DNA of 64,000 bases. Origin: Amphiduros pacificus (taxonomy: Eukaryota; Annelida; Polychaeta; Phyllodocida; Hesionidae). This document shows, piece after piece, positions 35,306 through 48,900 of this stretch (its first letter is position 1; every line of letters starts with the position of its first letter). The notes below the pieces were generated by a model. It did no database searches. It was given only the letters and a program-made list of their open reading frames with translations, and was not told the origin of the DNA. The stretch is from contig OX439008.1 of the NCBI GenBank assembly GCA_949316495.1, positions 4,175,001-4,239,000 of the forward strand, given 5' to 3'. The translations under genes and the position numbers were made by a program.

Positions 35306-36927
35306 AGTTCAAATCTAAAACTCTAGTCAGAAGTGTGGATTTGAGACAGCGCCCTCTAGTGTTGCCACAGTCTACCACTGCTGGATTAAGATGCATCTTT
35401 GTGATAATTGTAGCCATTTAAAGACCAAAAAAATATGTGAAGGAAATGGAATACCTTTAGTGAATGTTTTGCTTATGTTGAAAAAGCATTATATATAATC
35501 CATGGGTTGCTTGCCAAAGCTACTTTTCGGTGATGTGGTGCTTATAAATAAAAAAGTCCTACAGAAATTAAAGGCATCACTGCTTAAGAGTCACATGGAA
35601 TTAAATATAAGAAATCAACATGATGGAGATGGAAATGATGTGATAAAATAACAACTCAGCACTCTAACCAAAATTGATACTAGATGGAGCTACAAACAAT
35701 CAAGACAAGGCAGGGATATGAACTACAAATATGGAAAGTTGTGTTGTTTATCAGTGCCATCTGGTGTTAGTATCAGCTTTACTGCAGATCAACTATCAAC
35801 TGACAAAGATCAGGGTAACATCTCTGTAAAGTGGAAAACATTAATAATATTACTCAACTGGTGTACACAAAGAGCAAAGAGGTATCTTGTGAAAAATGAA
35901 TAATGCTCAATACATTTGTTTTCCATTTTAGACAGACATAAACCTTGATTTTTTTCATGGAGAATGCACTAATTGACCAATGAAATCCTTGTGTTTATAT
36001 AAATTTCAAATATTTATGACACAACCCAGGACTTAACAATTAAAAAAAATTGGTTCAAACATTTATATGTTATGAATGAATCATGTCTAAGTTGTGAGCT
36101 CATCAATTTAAAGAATTATGTGCATATAGTTGATGAATTACGTTATGTGCATATAAAATATAATGTAACATATATGATATGTGAAAAGATATTCCACAGG
36201 AACCTAGCCGCCTCCTTGTGTAAATACAGGGTGCATGAAATGAAATGTTGTGCGCTTATGATCCAAAATGATTTAACAGCTACATATTACTCAGACACCT
36301 GATACTAATTTCTATTTCCACTTTGCATAATAAAATGCCAAGTCCAATATTAATTGTCAAGTAATTCCTCAGTATTTAGCAGATTTTGTTCCATACTTTT
36401 AAAGAAGGTTAGTCAGCAATTTGTTTGGGAAGTCTTCTGAAATTTTAAATCAGGCCTGGGTTTTATTTGATTCTGATTTGGAGCCCAAGGTCACATGGCT
36501 GGATCGTGATGATTTGTGTCAGTCTGCTGAAATATGTAAATATACTCAGAAGCACACTGATCTAACATAAATCGGACAGACCAATGACATTGGGCCCTAA
36601 ATTGTGCAGATATATTCCCGCCAATTTCAAGATATCCCATGTCACTGGTTGTGTTTGATTTTGAAAGACTGGGATGGTTAAGGTGCATTTGAACATAATA
36701 TAGGGCCCACTGATTGATTAGTCACTGGGTACTAACTCCCTTCTCCCTATTAATATCGCAACCCTGAAATCCAAAACACATTCACTTCCCGGGGAATAAA
36801 TATCTTGAATGGTTTATCATTTCAACATGCCATTTGTGACAACTAAAGGTTGTTATATTAAAGTCACCGTCAGTGAGAAGATTTCATTTATTTAAGGTAG
36901 CCTCAGGAAGGTCAGTGCTGCCACCTG
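34649..36927. promoter_or_regulatory. Cluster of CTCF-like core motifs (candidate insulator)
   Basis: Minus-strand matches to the CTCF core YAGRKGGCRS lie at 34,752-34,761, 34,857-34,866, 34,888-34,897, 35,349-35,358, 35,754-35,763 and 36,918-36,927. A near match, GTCCCCCTGGTGGCA, lies at 34,649. All point the same way. CTCF is present in most bilaterians and binds this core with up to 11 zinc fingers; binding here is inferred from the motif alone. Confidence 0.5.
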
Positions 36928-39900
36928 TCTCAGTGGAAATAGCATATTTATCCTCAGAATGTAACAACAAGAAAAGAGTTCTTTTTCTTGCCAGACCTGC
37001 AGATATTTCACATAGTTTGATGCCATATTTTCTCATATTCAGAAAACTTATTTCCTCAAAAGACTATCTGTACATTGGACATACATTGAGTAATATGATG
37101 AAATAATATTTTGGACCAGGGTTGATAAGCCCTCGGAAGATAAGTTTCAGAACAAATATTTTGAGGATATAAGAAAATATGACAGGAGAAACAAACCAAA
37201 TTCCCGGGTCATTATCAAGTGTAGTGTTTTTAGTTTTTTGTTATTGTATATTCTGGTGAAAACTATCTTGACAAGTACCAATGAGTACCAGAAGATTGTA
37301 TTATAGTAGAAAATATTTAGCACTGGATAGTGTGAAAAATCACCAATCTCAAGTATTGAACTAAGATTATAATTTTCAGTTGTTAATGCTTGCAATGCTG
37401 TAAAAATCACTTGATTTGATATGTGAATCTGTAATGCAGTAATGTAGACACAATCCCTAGACCTGTCAGACTAATTCTTTTATGGAGTCCACATGATGAT
37501 GGTGTTAATTTTTTTTCTGTTGAAGTGTTACGTCGATGACTACTTACTGATATTTCATCCATGAGATATATATATACATATATATATATATAATGAGAAA
37601 TTACTGACTTTGTTCTTTAAGAATTTACTAGTTCTTTTATACAAGGTATTTATAATGTAATCAATGAGTACATTTTAATGTAGATGAGTACATGAGGAAC
37701 TGTTCAAATTACTATCTATTTTATACATTTATGCATCCTTAAAGTTATGCCTCACAGAATTATTTCATTTCAAAATTGCCTACATATGTGCAATTGAAAA
37801 GGTGCTCTTTAGCTCCAAGCAAGTGTCACTTTCCAAGTAAAACTTTGGTAATTGGTTTTGTTTCCTTATACTTAGCAATCAAACTATTCTGATAACTCCT
37901 TGAGGTGTGACTAACTTTCAATGTGCAAGTTCAAAAAAGAAATTATGCTGGTGTGAAAAGATAGGAAATTCCTTCACTTTCTTCTTTTTCTATGATTGGA
38001 AAACAAGCATTGGACTAGGACATGAGGATGGTGGTATGAGTGGGGAATGTTTTCTTGGAGAAGCTAGGTCTGATCACTATGTATGCAACCTGTTCAGAAT
38101 GTAAATATTCAGCTCGACAATTCCTCTTATATGATAAAAAGAAGAAGAAAAAAAACAAAAATGCCTGCAGAAAACAGTTGTTTCCTGAAACACGCATACA
38201 TTTCTGTTTCAACATCGTTAAGTACTTTTAGTGCAGTAAGTATTATTCATGTGCGTGTGATCAAGAAATGATTGATTTCCCATGGTGTAATGTCGACATA
38301 GTTTTGACACCTTTATGTCTGTCTTTGTGCTTATATAAAGATAAGTTTGGGAGAGGTGATTAAAACCATCCCAGTCCTTATCCAGTCCAGACCAGGACTG
38401 TGTACTGTCTTGTGTGTAATAGTAGACTCGAGCCTGGTCCCACATGACCATGGAAAAGTCTGCTGCATACTATGTCACATGATGGCACAGAGTTGTGGAA
38501 TGGACTCCCATCTTGTAGAGTTCCTTGCCAGTTATTCTTACAATCTGTTCTGGTCCTGTCAATCATAGGCACAGTGACATTAACCACAAAAACAGGCCAC
38601 GCCCACTTTACACCTTACTCTCAAGTGTACAAAGAAAGTTGAGTTTTTGCATCAAGTTAAAACGAGTTCAGTAGTTGGTCCAATCTAATATGCTTACATA
38701 TATGTACAATGTGTATTTAAATTATGTACAGTATAATGTATGAAATATAATTGTATTTGCCTGCTTTTAGGCAGTAAGATTTAAAGAGAGTTTTGATCTC
38801 ATATGATGGGGTCAGTTAAAGTCATTTTTAGAAAATGATTAATCCCATAATGGCAGAAATATCAACTTCATATAAAATCAAAGTAACTTTGAACAAAGTT
38901 GTGTAACAACAGAATCTTTTCATGACAATCTCCCAAAATTTTGTGGTAAAAGGATGCAAGTTTCCCCAGGAGCAGAGTACTTCCCATTTTGAAAACTTTT
39001 TTATTTGTCATTTTTGTTTGGAAAACAAATTTTAATGAGAAATTTTAGAAAAATTCATGAATTGATTCTGTCTATATCTTAACTGGACAATCAGAGTTCT
39101 ATTCAAATGAAATTATTATGTAGTAATTGAAAATTTAAGACTAGAAAAAAATAATTTCATTGCTCAAAAGTATATCTCGAGTGAATCGAAAGACAAGCAC
39201 ACTATACCAACAACTCTATTTTAAGTTATTTATTTTAAATGAGTTTGCATTCCATTTTGTTGGCCGCCGATGTGTTTTGGTGCAAACTACCATGAGCAAC
39301 ATTGACATTAAGAAAAAAAATGAAAAAAGTGCAATAGTACATGAGGGATTTTTACTTTTCTCCTTTTGAGATATGAAACCTCTTGCATGTTTTGTTTGTT
39401 AAGGATCCTGTGAAAATGGAGGATGAATCTTGCAGTGGACATCCCAGATAGATATGTGATACTCAAAAAAATTCATTGTTTTTGTAGCTTTTGGTAAGAG
39501 ATCAACGTAATTCTTGAAAACTAACTCTGTTAAATGTTTGTCTTCTAGAATAAAATACATTGAGTTTGATGATTGCTTAAAATTAAGCTGCTGAGGGGAC
39601 ATAATAGGTTATATGTGTGGGAAGTATGTCAGAATATAGTCTTGCTATGATTTAGCCTATTTATATTCATCCTGCACATCTCTCTTTGTTCAAATCTGCC
39701 TTATTCTGAATTCTGAAAGATCTCTTTAAAAATGATAAAATATCTCAAATATGAGGTAGAAAACGTCTGTCAAAATTTTTGCAGATTTCACCAATAATTT
39801 GATTTTTAATTGTACAAGTGCAGAAATAATTTTATTTGAACCTACTGCTTCTGAAGATTTCTTTATTTTTTTTTTATTTTTTTTACTCAATTTAAAAACC

Positions 39901-42625
39901 TCAAATTACAAAGTTTTGTAAGCTGATGACAGAGTTTATACTTTACTTGGTATTAAGTGAAAGGTCTCAATAAATCAAAGCTATAGAAACAATGAATTTT
40001 TATGATTAAAATTTTGGGAAAAGACAAGGTTATTAGAATATATCTACATTACAGATGCACTTGAATAGAGATTTTTTGTTATTTTAAAAAGGCCAAAATT
40101 GTTTTGTTGTCATGATGAATTTTGGTGTTGAAATTTGCTCGCCATCTTCATACGATTTATTTCAAAAGTATTTCACAATAGACAAGGATAGTGTTTCACG
40201 TGCTTCAATGTTTATTCAAACATTAATTCCTGAAAAGCTCAAAACTAATAGGGAAGAGTTTGTTAAAGAATACATTTGTTTGCTTGACAAAGCCGATATA
40301 GCAGATTTTTTTCTGGTATATATGAATATATACATAGAGTTACCAACTAGACGAACAGGTATAAGTAGGTGTACCTTTGCCAGGAATTTACAGTTATATA
40401 TTATCAATTATTCACATGTAAATAATTAGCAATCAATTATGAGGTTGATAGTGGTGATGATGCAGGAAGTGGGAGTAAGGTGTAGTAAAGGGTGTGACAA
40501 GCTTATTCTATATATAATTATACATATATACAAGATCTTGTCAGTTAGTCACTTTAGACGGACATTGGGCGTGCCTGTCTTGAGACCAAGAGTTCCATAA
40601 GGTCAGATTAATGTAAAGTATCACTCCCCCAAAAGATAGAGTTAATTCTGCATTTACCAATGTCAAAAACAGGCAACTAATATAGTTTGTGCACTGTTAC
40701 AATATAGAAAATGCCTCGGTTACAGATTTTTGGGAAATATTTTCATTACTGGACAGAAAAGAGGAAGAGAAAGATAAAATAAAACAAACTGAGTGCGTGT
40801 CTCGCTGATTAAGCAGTAAAAAAATAATTCTTAATCAAGTTTGTCATTTGACAACATGACCTTAAAGCTGTACAAGTCTCGGTTAATGTGGAGAGACAGG
40901 TTCTATGATGTAAGACAAAGTGGCATAAGAACCAATGTATGGCATCAGTAGTACCACCCGTACCGTTATATTCTCACAAAAGCACTGGAATAGCTTGCTA
41001 TTATTGAGAGAATTTCGGGAGACATTAAGTGGTCTTGCAATGCCCTACTTATGTATGGATAACAGTCCAAAATGAAGACAACTTTCTAAAAAAAAACTAA
41101 TTTTAGAAAATTATGATATAGACTACAAACTAGTTCTGTTCTCTTTTTTTCTGTAACATTATGACTTGTATATATTGTGCTGAAGCTGAGTGCGACATTT
41201 GAGTAAACTAGCAAGAAATCATTGCCAAGGAACTAGTTGTTGAGTATAGTACTTGTATGCAGCTGCAAAATTCTTATCACCAAGCAGACCTTTGCAGCTC
41301 CCCATCTCCACAACTTTGGTGAAATATTGTAATTTATGAAGAAATCATCTGATTAAAATAACATTTAAAGTGTCACATAATTTCATGTTTTGAACAGGAA
41401 GATGAATACAAGCAGATGTATTAGTGTTCATCAAAAATGAAAGATCACTACTTCATTAAATATTGCAAGGAAGTTTAGATCCCACAGGACATCAAATGAT
41501 AATGTTTTGAGATTCACCAAAGTTGCTGAGATAAGTGTTTAGACTTGTGGTTAATGTTTTCAGTGCCAATACGATGGGATTGATTGTGCTGTACAGTTTT
41601 TATGATGAAATGGAAGTCGTAGCAAAGTACACCTTTCAAAATATTTATGGAAAATAAAGTATATTAATATACAAAAGGAAAAAAGTTGTTTGTTATCTAT
41701 TAAAATCTGCTGGGAAAGGATTTGAGATGAATGGACGGACAGAAGCTGATCAAGAACTTGATTTTATGGATATATAAAATACATATAAAGATTAAGTTGA
41801 AAATAATATCAGAAAAAGATCTCTTCAAAATAAAAAAATATACATTGTATAGACCAATGCGTCGATAGTGTGAATAAAATATTGTGCAAGTTGATAGAAT
41901 TGGTAAGCACATTAGGGAAATTAATGTATTTGAATTGAATTGTAAATTGTGCATATGATGCATAAATTACTGACATGGATGTTTCCAAAACATTGTAGAA
42001 TGGTCTATATTTGGAGAAGAGAAATATAATTTATATCTCTATAACAAGTGGAGAAAGTAAAACATTTCACATGCGCAGTGTTTTAAAATACTGTCTGGCG
42101 AGCAGCGTCTGCTCATGGCGCATTGTGTAAGTAATATTTCTTATATAAATAAGTCTTTAGATTTGATTTAAAATTATCCATTGATTTGCAAGTTTTCACT
42201 TTCAGGGGCAGGGCATTCCACAGTTTCAGTGCATATACATGTACTTCAAAAGCCCTGTCACCCTACACCTTCATATTAGATCTGGGCACATCATATTCAT
42301 TATTTTCTATGACACAATGGACTGGCGGTAACACATTATACCTTTGATCTTATGGTGTCATTTAGTATGATTATATATACTCCAAGGTTTGACCACGGCT
42401 GGAAGAATTACATGGGTTCTAGCCACTCTGTAACCACTCAAAATCAAGAAATATCCTTTGAAATGGCAAACTGACCCTGAAGACCAACATGTTAAATAGT
42501 TGAAAAAGGTAATGGTTAAACAGGGGAATGTAAAATGGGGCCAGAGCGAATTGACCAGTCACCTTTGTATTATCTATTGCAGTCAATAAATGAATATAAA
42601 CGTGTAGGATAAAAAAGGCTGTAAA
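35306..42625. other. Intergenic region between the convergent UBL3 and SDDFE-repeat genes
   Basis: About 7.3 kb, AT-rich. It holds a short TA run (37,567-37,591) and the last two CTCF-like cores. A 105-codon frame (40,112-40,429) has no recognised family. A 42,180-42,270 segment around GGGGCAGGGCATTCCACAG may be a worn dispersed repeat. No supported gene. Confidence 0.5.
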
Positions 42626-42631
42626 TTTATT
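42626..42631 (-). terminator. Possible polyadenylation signal of the SDDFE-repeat gene
   Basis: AATAAA on the minus strand, about 310 nt after the stop codon at 42,941. It is the first canonical hexamer noticed downstream. Confidence 0.35.
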
Positions 42632-42940
42632 ATTTGATTCTGGATAACAATATGATATCACAGTCTCATGCATTTCAACATATTATTTTTTTTCACTTTT
42701 CTTTGTAATATCACAGAAATGCTGCTGCTAAATATATGATTTATCCCTCTTTCATAAAAAAAAATTTTGGTGAGTGACTAATTCAGAATCCTTTCTTAAT
42801 TAAGGATTAAAATATATTGACAGTTTAACGTTTGCAATAGTTCATGAGCAACGATGTATGGGTGAATGTCTGCAATCATGGAGTGCTAGAGATTGTTTAT
42901 CACAGGAATTGTTCAGAAATGTCAATACATCATCACAATT

Positions 42941-45900
42941 TCATTCAAGCTCCTGCTTCTGTGATTTTGGCCACCAGGGGGCAGCATGTAATGGTTTATT
43001 AATCATTTCCCACAGCTGAGAATTATCTTGAGGAAGACCAAATACCTCTGCAGCCTTCTCTGCAGCATCTGTCTTGTCCAAGTGTTCAGGTCGCAAATTA
43101 TGATGTCCTCTTTTGCTTTGAAATTCAAAACCTTGTTTGTCTCCTTTTTGCTGTGTTTGGATGATTCTTCTTTCACTGTGTAACTTATTTAACTTGGCTT
43201 GAGCATCAGTTTTGTTGTGGCTGCTTCCAGTATCCAGAGGATGATTGTGAGCTTCATGTAAAGGTGCAAGCAGTTTTTTCATGATATCTTTTGGACAGTC
43301 TTTGTGGCTTGGCAACTCTCGCACTCCTTCACCCATCATACCAACAACATCCTGAAATAGGTAAGCATTATTTTCAATTTCAAAACATAACTTGGAAATT
43401 TGGATTTATTCCTCTTCAGGCTTTAAAGCTATCACTAAATCCTCACGAAACCTTTGTGAGGTTTTCATCTAAAAACAATATTTAAAAAAGTTAAAGTGTC
43501 ATTTAAAAGTTTTTAAGAAATTTGAAAAACCAAAGTTTTAAAGTTATGATATTCACGTTTTATATTTTAGCAAACTGCAAAGTATTAAAGTGCCAAGCAA
43601 AGTACCTTGTTCTATGGACTTTAAATTAAAACTACTTTGGAAAGGTTTTTTTTTTGGAAGGAAATCTCATTATCTAAAATAATTCAAAGGTTTTTTTTTT
43701 CAATTATTGTACTTAAAAAAGTCTGTGAAATTTGCTTATGTTTTGGTTGTGTGCAAAATAATTTAGAAATTGTCTCACTTAAAATACCAATTAGAAAACT
43801 GTATACCATTTCTTCTTTATTGTCCACTTATAGTACAAAATCAACAGAAAAGGGTGGCAATAAAATGCATTTAAAAAAAATGATCTTCTAAGAATTCCAG
43901 TTTTGTAATATAGAGTGCACCAAATATTGGACTCACTGTGTAGAGATATGTTTGATTCTGCAGTTTTTCCTTGACAAGTCTCTCTGAGCTAATTGCCATT
44001 TTGCACTTGACAAATTCACGCGAGGCCAAGTCCTCCTTCACCTTCCTAGAAAACAATAAGATCTTTAAGTTATCTCATTTTAGAGCTTTAATTTATCTCA
44101 TTTAATGTCTTTAAACTATCTCATTTAACTAATTTTATTTGTGTTTTTTGCCCAGAATTAATTAATTATAATATTAAACTGAATGAGGAATATATATATA
44201 TACCGGTATATTCTGATGATTGGGTTTTAGAGGCAGAGGGGGGTAGAGAATCAACTACCTCTTTTTAGCAGATAAGAACATGTTTATATATCTAATGGAG
44301 CAAGAAATACTTACATACAATCCCTACATTTACTGGGGTTGTGGATTTTTTCATTTGCTGCCTGAAAAAAATCCTTTCATTTTAAACAAGAAAGATTTTC
44401 TTTAAAGCAAGAAATGCTTTTGAAAATGATGTTATTTACAAACTCATACATTGTAAACTTATGGCAATTTTTTTGCTTTCTGTAGCAATACTCTGTGCAT
44501 GGCTTAGAGCACTATTTAAATCATCCATATCTTGTTTGTAATTGTCTATACCACATGATTGTAGGACAGAGAATAATGCATTTCTCAACCCTGGCATATT
44601 ACTGGTGTCTGACCTCAGGTCAGCCATGTTGATTTCTTTGCAGATCAGGTGGTGTTATGTCTGCATCCAAATGTGTTCTTTTTCTTGCTAATTCCTCCTT
44701 AGCACTCATTGTGGGTTATTCCAGATTGAAGATTATTTGTTCATAGTGTGAGAGTGTATAATTTGTGGGCTATTTGTGCCCTTTCATGATATAAAAATTG
44801 TGCACTTTTGTCCCACTGACATGCTGCTGGTGACCTTGACCTTTTTTCCTTGACCTTATTTGGTAAACATTTAATAAAAAGTATCAACTTTTTTTTCTCA
44901 TGGAAAATTATAAAATCACATTAATTAATACACACATACTCTAACATTTGTATGTTTTTGTTATCTAAATTTGGTGCCAAAACAAGACTGTCATGTGCAC
45001 ACAAACGGATGACGTTTAACACTTTGATGTTTGGCAAGACAAGCATTGACATATACAGTGCTTCCTTCCATATATTGATCTTTGTAAATTAAGATATTGA
45101 TTAAAATGGCACAGGAAAAATACCTTTGGCACCAGACAGAAAATGTTTTAGGGAAGTGGTTGATAACTGTTCACCAGATGTCATTGCTGCATTATATTTC
45201 ATCAATAAGTTCAATAAATGCAATGTGTACATTACACCTCAGCATCAGATTTATTAACATCATCTAATTCCTTTATGCTGTACATAAAATATCATATAAT
45301 TATCTCAGCTAGAAATGTTTATTTAGACGAGAAGATTTTGAAAATGATTACCAGCCCCTATACACCTATCTGAGAACTTTTCTGAGAAATGCCACCAGCC
45401 CAAACCAACCAGAAGATTACAGTTGCTATAACTATGATAAATAATGCTAGAGATATAGAGAGTCCTTCATACTCACATTTCTCATGGCATGAAGGAGATT
45501 GTATGTTTTGAGTCGATTGACTGTTGAATTAAGAATGCCATATTTTTCGACTGGATCCTGTGCTTTGGCTTGCCAGTTGCCACTATCAACCCGCTCAAAT
45601 GTGTCTTCCTTCCTGTCAACTGTATGAAAAGTTTGAAAAAAACATATTTAGTATTAATTTATAATATACCTACTATATAAAAATGTGACTCATAAATCAT
45701 ATTCTGCAACCCAAAACTGTTCTGTGGCGAGAAGATTGATTATGGTCATGACATATTTAAAGTAGATCATTATATAGTACAAATAAATATTTCACAAAGC
45801 ATGTAGTTAGTTAGAGAAATACAGACATACACTAAATCAAAATTATTTTTGACAATGTCATCACCTCTGGGACCCAGGTATTAACTATTTTTTCAGCTAA

Positions 45901-48900
45901 TTTAATTTGTGGCCATAATCAGGTCCTGTTTAAATAACTTATAAATTAAAAAAAAAATGAACAAACCTTTTGGTTTCTCTAATTTTGAGTAGAGCACTTT
46001 TAGTTTGTTTTGGCAGTAGGCTGATGCTATTGTATCAAGGCGGCCTGAAATGTGATGCAAAGATATATAAACAAACTTAACTATCTTGAATCAAAGGTCA
46101 CTAACCTTGACATTTTCCTTTATTTTGATAAGCAAATAAAATAAATATAAATATTACAACATTCCAGTAAATTATTGTACACCAAAGTTAGCCATGTCCA
46201 AACTTCTGACTATGCAAAAAACCTGCCACTATCCAGAAATGCTAACTTTCTTCTTTCCAATATTAAAATATTGCCATGCATTTTGAAACACAAACCACAA
46301 AACCCAGACTGATCTTGAGGCTCATTCTAAAACCATGCTCTGAATGTGCACTGATTTGTTGCTACCCTACCTGAGGTAGGAGGTCTAGGAGTATGAACAT
46401 TGTGTGGAGATTCCATAGGAATACCCCGTGCCACATTTAACTTCCGCATGAGAAACTGAGAGAGCGCCTGATTCTCAACTTCTCTGGTTTCTTCACTCAC
46501 TGAACTCTACAATAATAAAAGATACTCATAGAAATGACAACAGCTGCATTTCACAAATTTATTTTGATGGTAGGCACCACTTGTGAACCAAGAGGAGAAT
46601 CTGTCTTTCTTGTAGATGTGCCACAAGCCTTTTTTTTTATAATATATATTATAAATTAATAGCATTTGACTAATAAAAATGAAGGGATATTGCAGAAAAT
46701 TGCATAATTTGGTAAAAAAACATATTTAGTGGAACACTGACTGGTATGAAAATATGTAGAAAAAAAAGCTTATTGTGCATTTTAAATGGTCTTTTTTGCA
46801 TTGAAAATATTATTAGTGACATTTTCTATTTCTTTTGCAATGATAATGGAATGCTGGTGCACACACTTGCTCCTGGTGAAAAGTGATAAACATATTCCTG
46901 TAAGCTGATTATTTCAAACATTCTTAGGGATTTGGCTAAATATATATATTAAATATATAAATGGCTTTTGACACCAGTGGTCATGAACACATTCACAAGA
47001 AATGTGTTCAGTACATTAAATACAGAACTGACAACCCGATCCCTGCCAAAATCACTGAAATTAGGGCACAAAACCTGGGCAACAACACTTGTTGTTTGCC
47101 CAGGTTTTAATCCTTACCTATTTTTTTTTATAATTTTCATCTAATCTATACTAAAATATTCTAACCTAATCTATTCTAACCTGTTCTACTATATTATAAT
47201 CTATTCTGATCTGTTCTAATCTATTCTAATCTGTACTAATCTATTCTAATCTGTACTAATCTATTCTAATCTGTACTAATCTATTCTGATCTGTACTAAT
47301 CTATTCCAATCTGTACTAATCTATTCTGATCTGTTCTAATCTATTCCAATATGTATTTTTATCTCTTCTATTCTTATCTCATCTATTCTAATCCATTCTA
47401 TTTATATATTCTATTCTTATCTATTTTATTCTATTCTATTCTCATCTATTATAATTTAATCCAATGCCAAAGGCCAATCCTCTCCTTGTGAGGTTTCATC
47501 CGAACAAAATTAGACACTAATAACATGTCCATATATATGGACAGTACACCACCTCGCAGGTGCCCGTATGCCGTGCCCGGAATTCCGGTCGCACGTCACT
47601 GGAACTTGTGGTTGTTGTTTAGGGTTTCCCTGTTCTATATTTATGTCAATCAATCAGAGCAATCCCCTCCATAATAGTGACATACTTCGCCCGCTGCACA
47701 AACCCATTGCAACGAGATGTCCTTGATAGTCCTAATATAGATTTGGACTGCATAGTCTAGAACAAAATACTATTGTTTGACACCAGATGGCATTGATGTT
47801 AAAATTGACAAGAACCCATGATATAAAACATTTCTTTTCACACGGGAGAAATTATTGAATTATGATTATCTGCATGCATCATTTTACATTAACTCGAGGA
47901 TAAACTTTGAGAATAATAGCACCTTTTGCTTACCTCAGACTGTGTGATTGAGTCGTCTGTTGAATAATATGACTTGCTGCTTCCGTCAACTTGTTTGTTA
48001 CTATCAATCAAACTCTCAGTCCTGCAAGTATAGTAAACTCATTAATGGAAGAACTAACATGTCCCAACAATACAGAGCACTGGGATAGGTATTATCTTAA
48101 TAAATGCTTCAAAGATGTTGCATCCATAATAATAATTATGATAATGATAATAATAATGATAATGATAATGATAACAACAACAACAACAACAATCATCATC
48201 ATCATCACTTGGGGCTAATCCATGATCAATTGAAGTCAACCATCTATTCAATCATGCATAACTGTGAACAAATGAAGTCACACAGGACAATCACATAACC
48301 ATATTGTGTCACATTACGATATGCTTGATCAGGTGAGGTCATAGAACGGCCACTCATGACCTTATTTGGTCACATGACCAAAGAGATGTTTGTCTCCAAA
48401 GGATGATAATGAACTGATTTGATAGTTTACCGTGATGCTGAAGAAGAAGATGGTTGAGTTGATACTGCACTACTTTCATCACTCTCAAATGACATGGAGT
48501 AGCTCTGATGACTTGCCAACAACCTTCCTGTCCTATTGGTTGTTGCTCCATCAAAGTCAGAGGAGTAAGCTAAACCTGTGCTGGCTGCAGTTTCAAAATC
48601 ATCTGAATAACCCATGGCAGTAGTGGGCTCAAAATCATCAGAGTACTGTCTTGCTGTCGTTGTCTGCTCAAAATCATCAGAGTACTGACCAAGTGTTGTT
48701 GAATGCTGTTGGGACATTGGTGACTCAATTTCCTCAGAGAATTGCCTTGATATTGACGATTCAAAATCATCTGAGTATTGTTTGTTTGTAATAGAGTTAT
48801 GTCTTGGTGACTCAAAATCATCTGAATATTGTCTAGAGGTGGTTGCATGTTGTCTTGGGGTTGGTGACTCAAAATCATCTGAATATTGTCTAGAGGTGGT

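Noticed and set aside
37900-38600. Several overlapping short frames on both strands
   Set aside because: All are under 80 codons, overlap each other on both strands and lack any family resemblance.
40112-40429. 105-codon frame starting MMNFGVEICSPSSYDLFQKY
   Set aside because: It has non-repetitive composition, but no known family, conserved neighbour, promoter or splice support; left as an intergenic frame of unknown meaning.
42180-42270. Possible worn repeat or coding fragment around GGGGCAGGGCATTCCACAG
   Set aside because: It resembles a phrase I remember from invertebrate dispersed repeats, but I cannot name the family or find ends or a second copy here.
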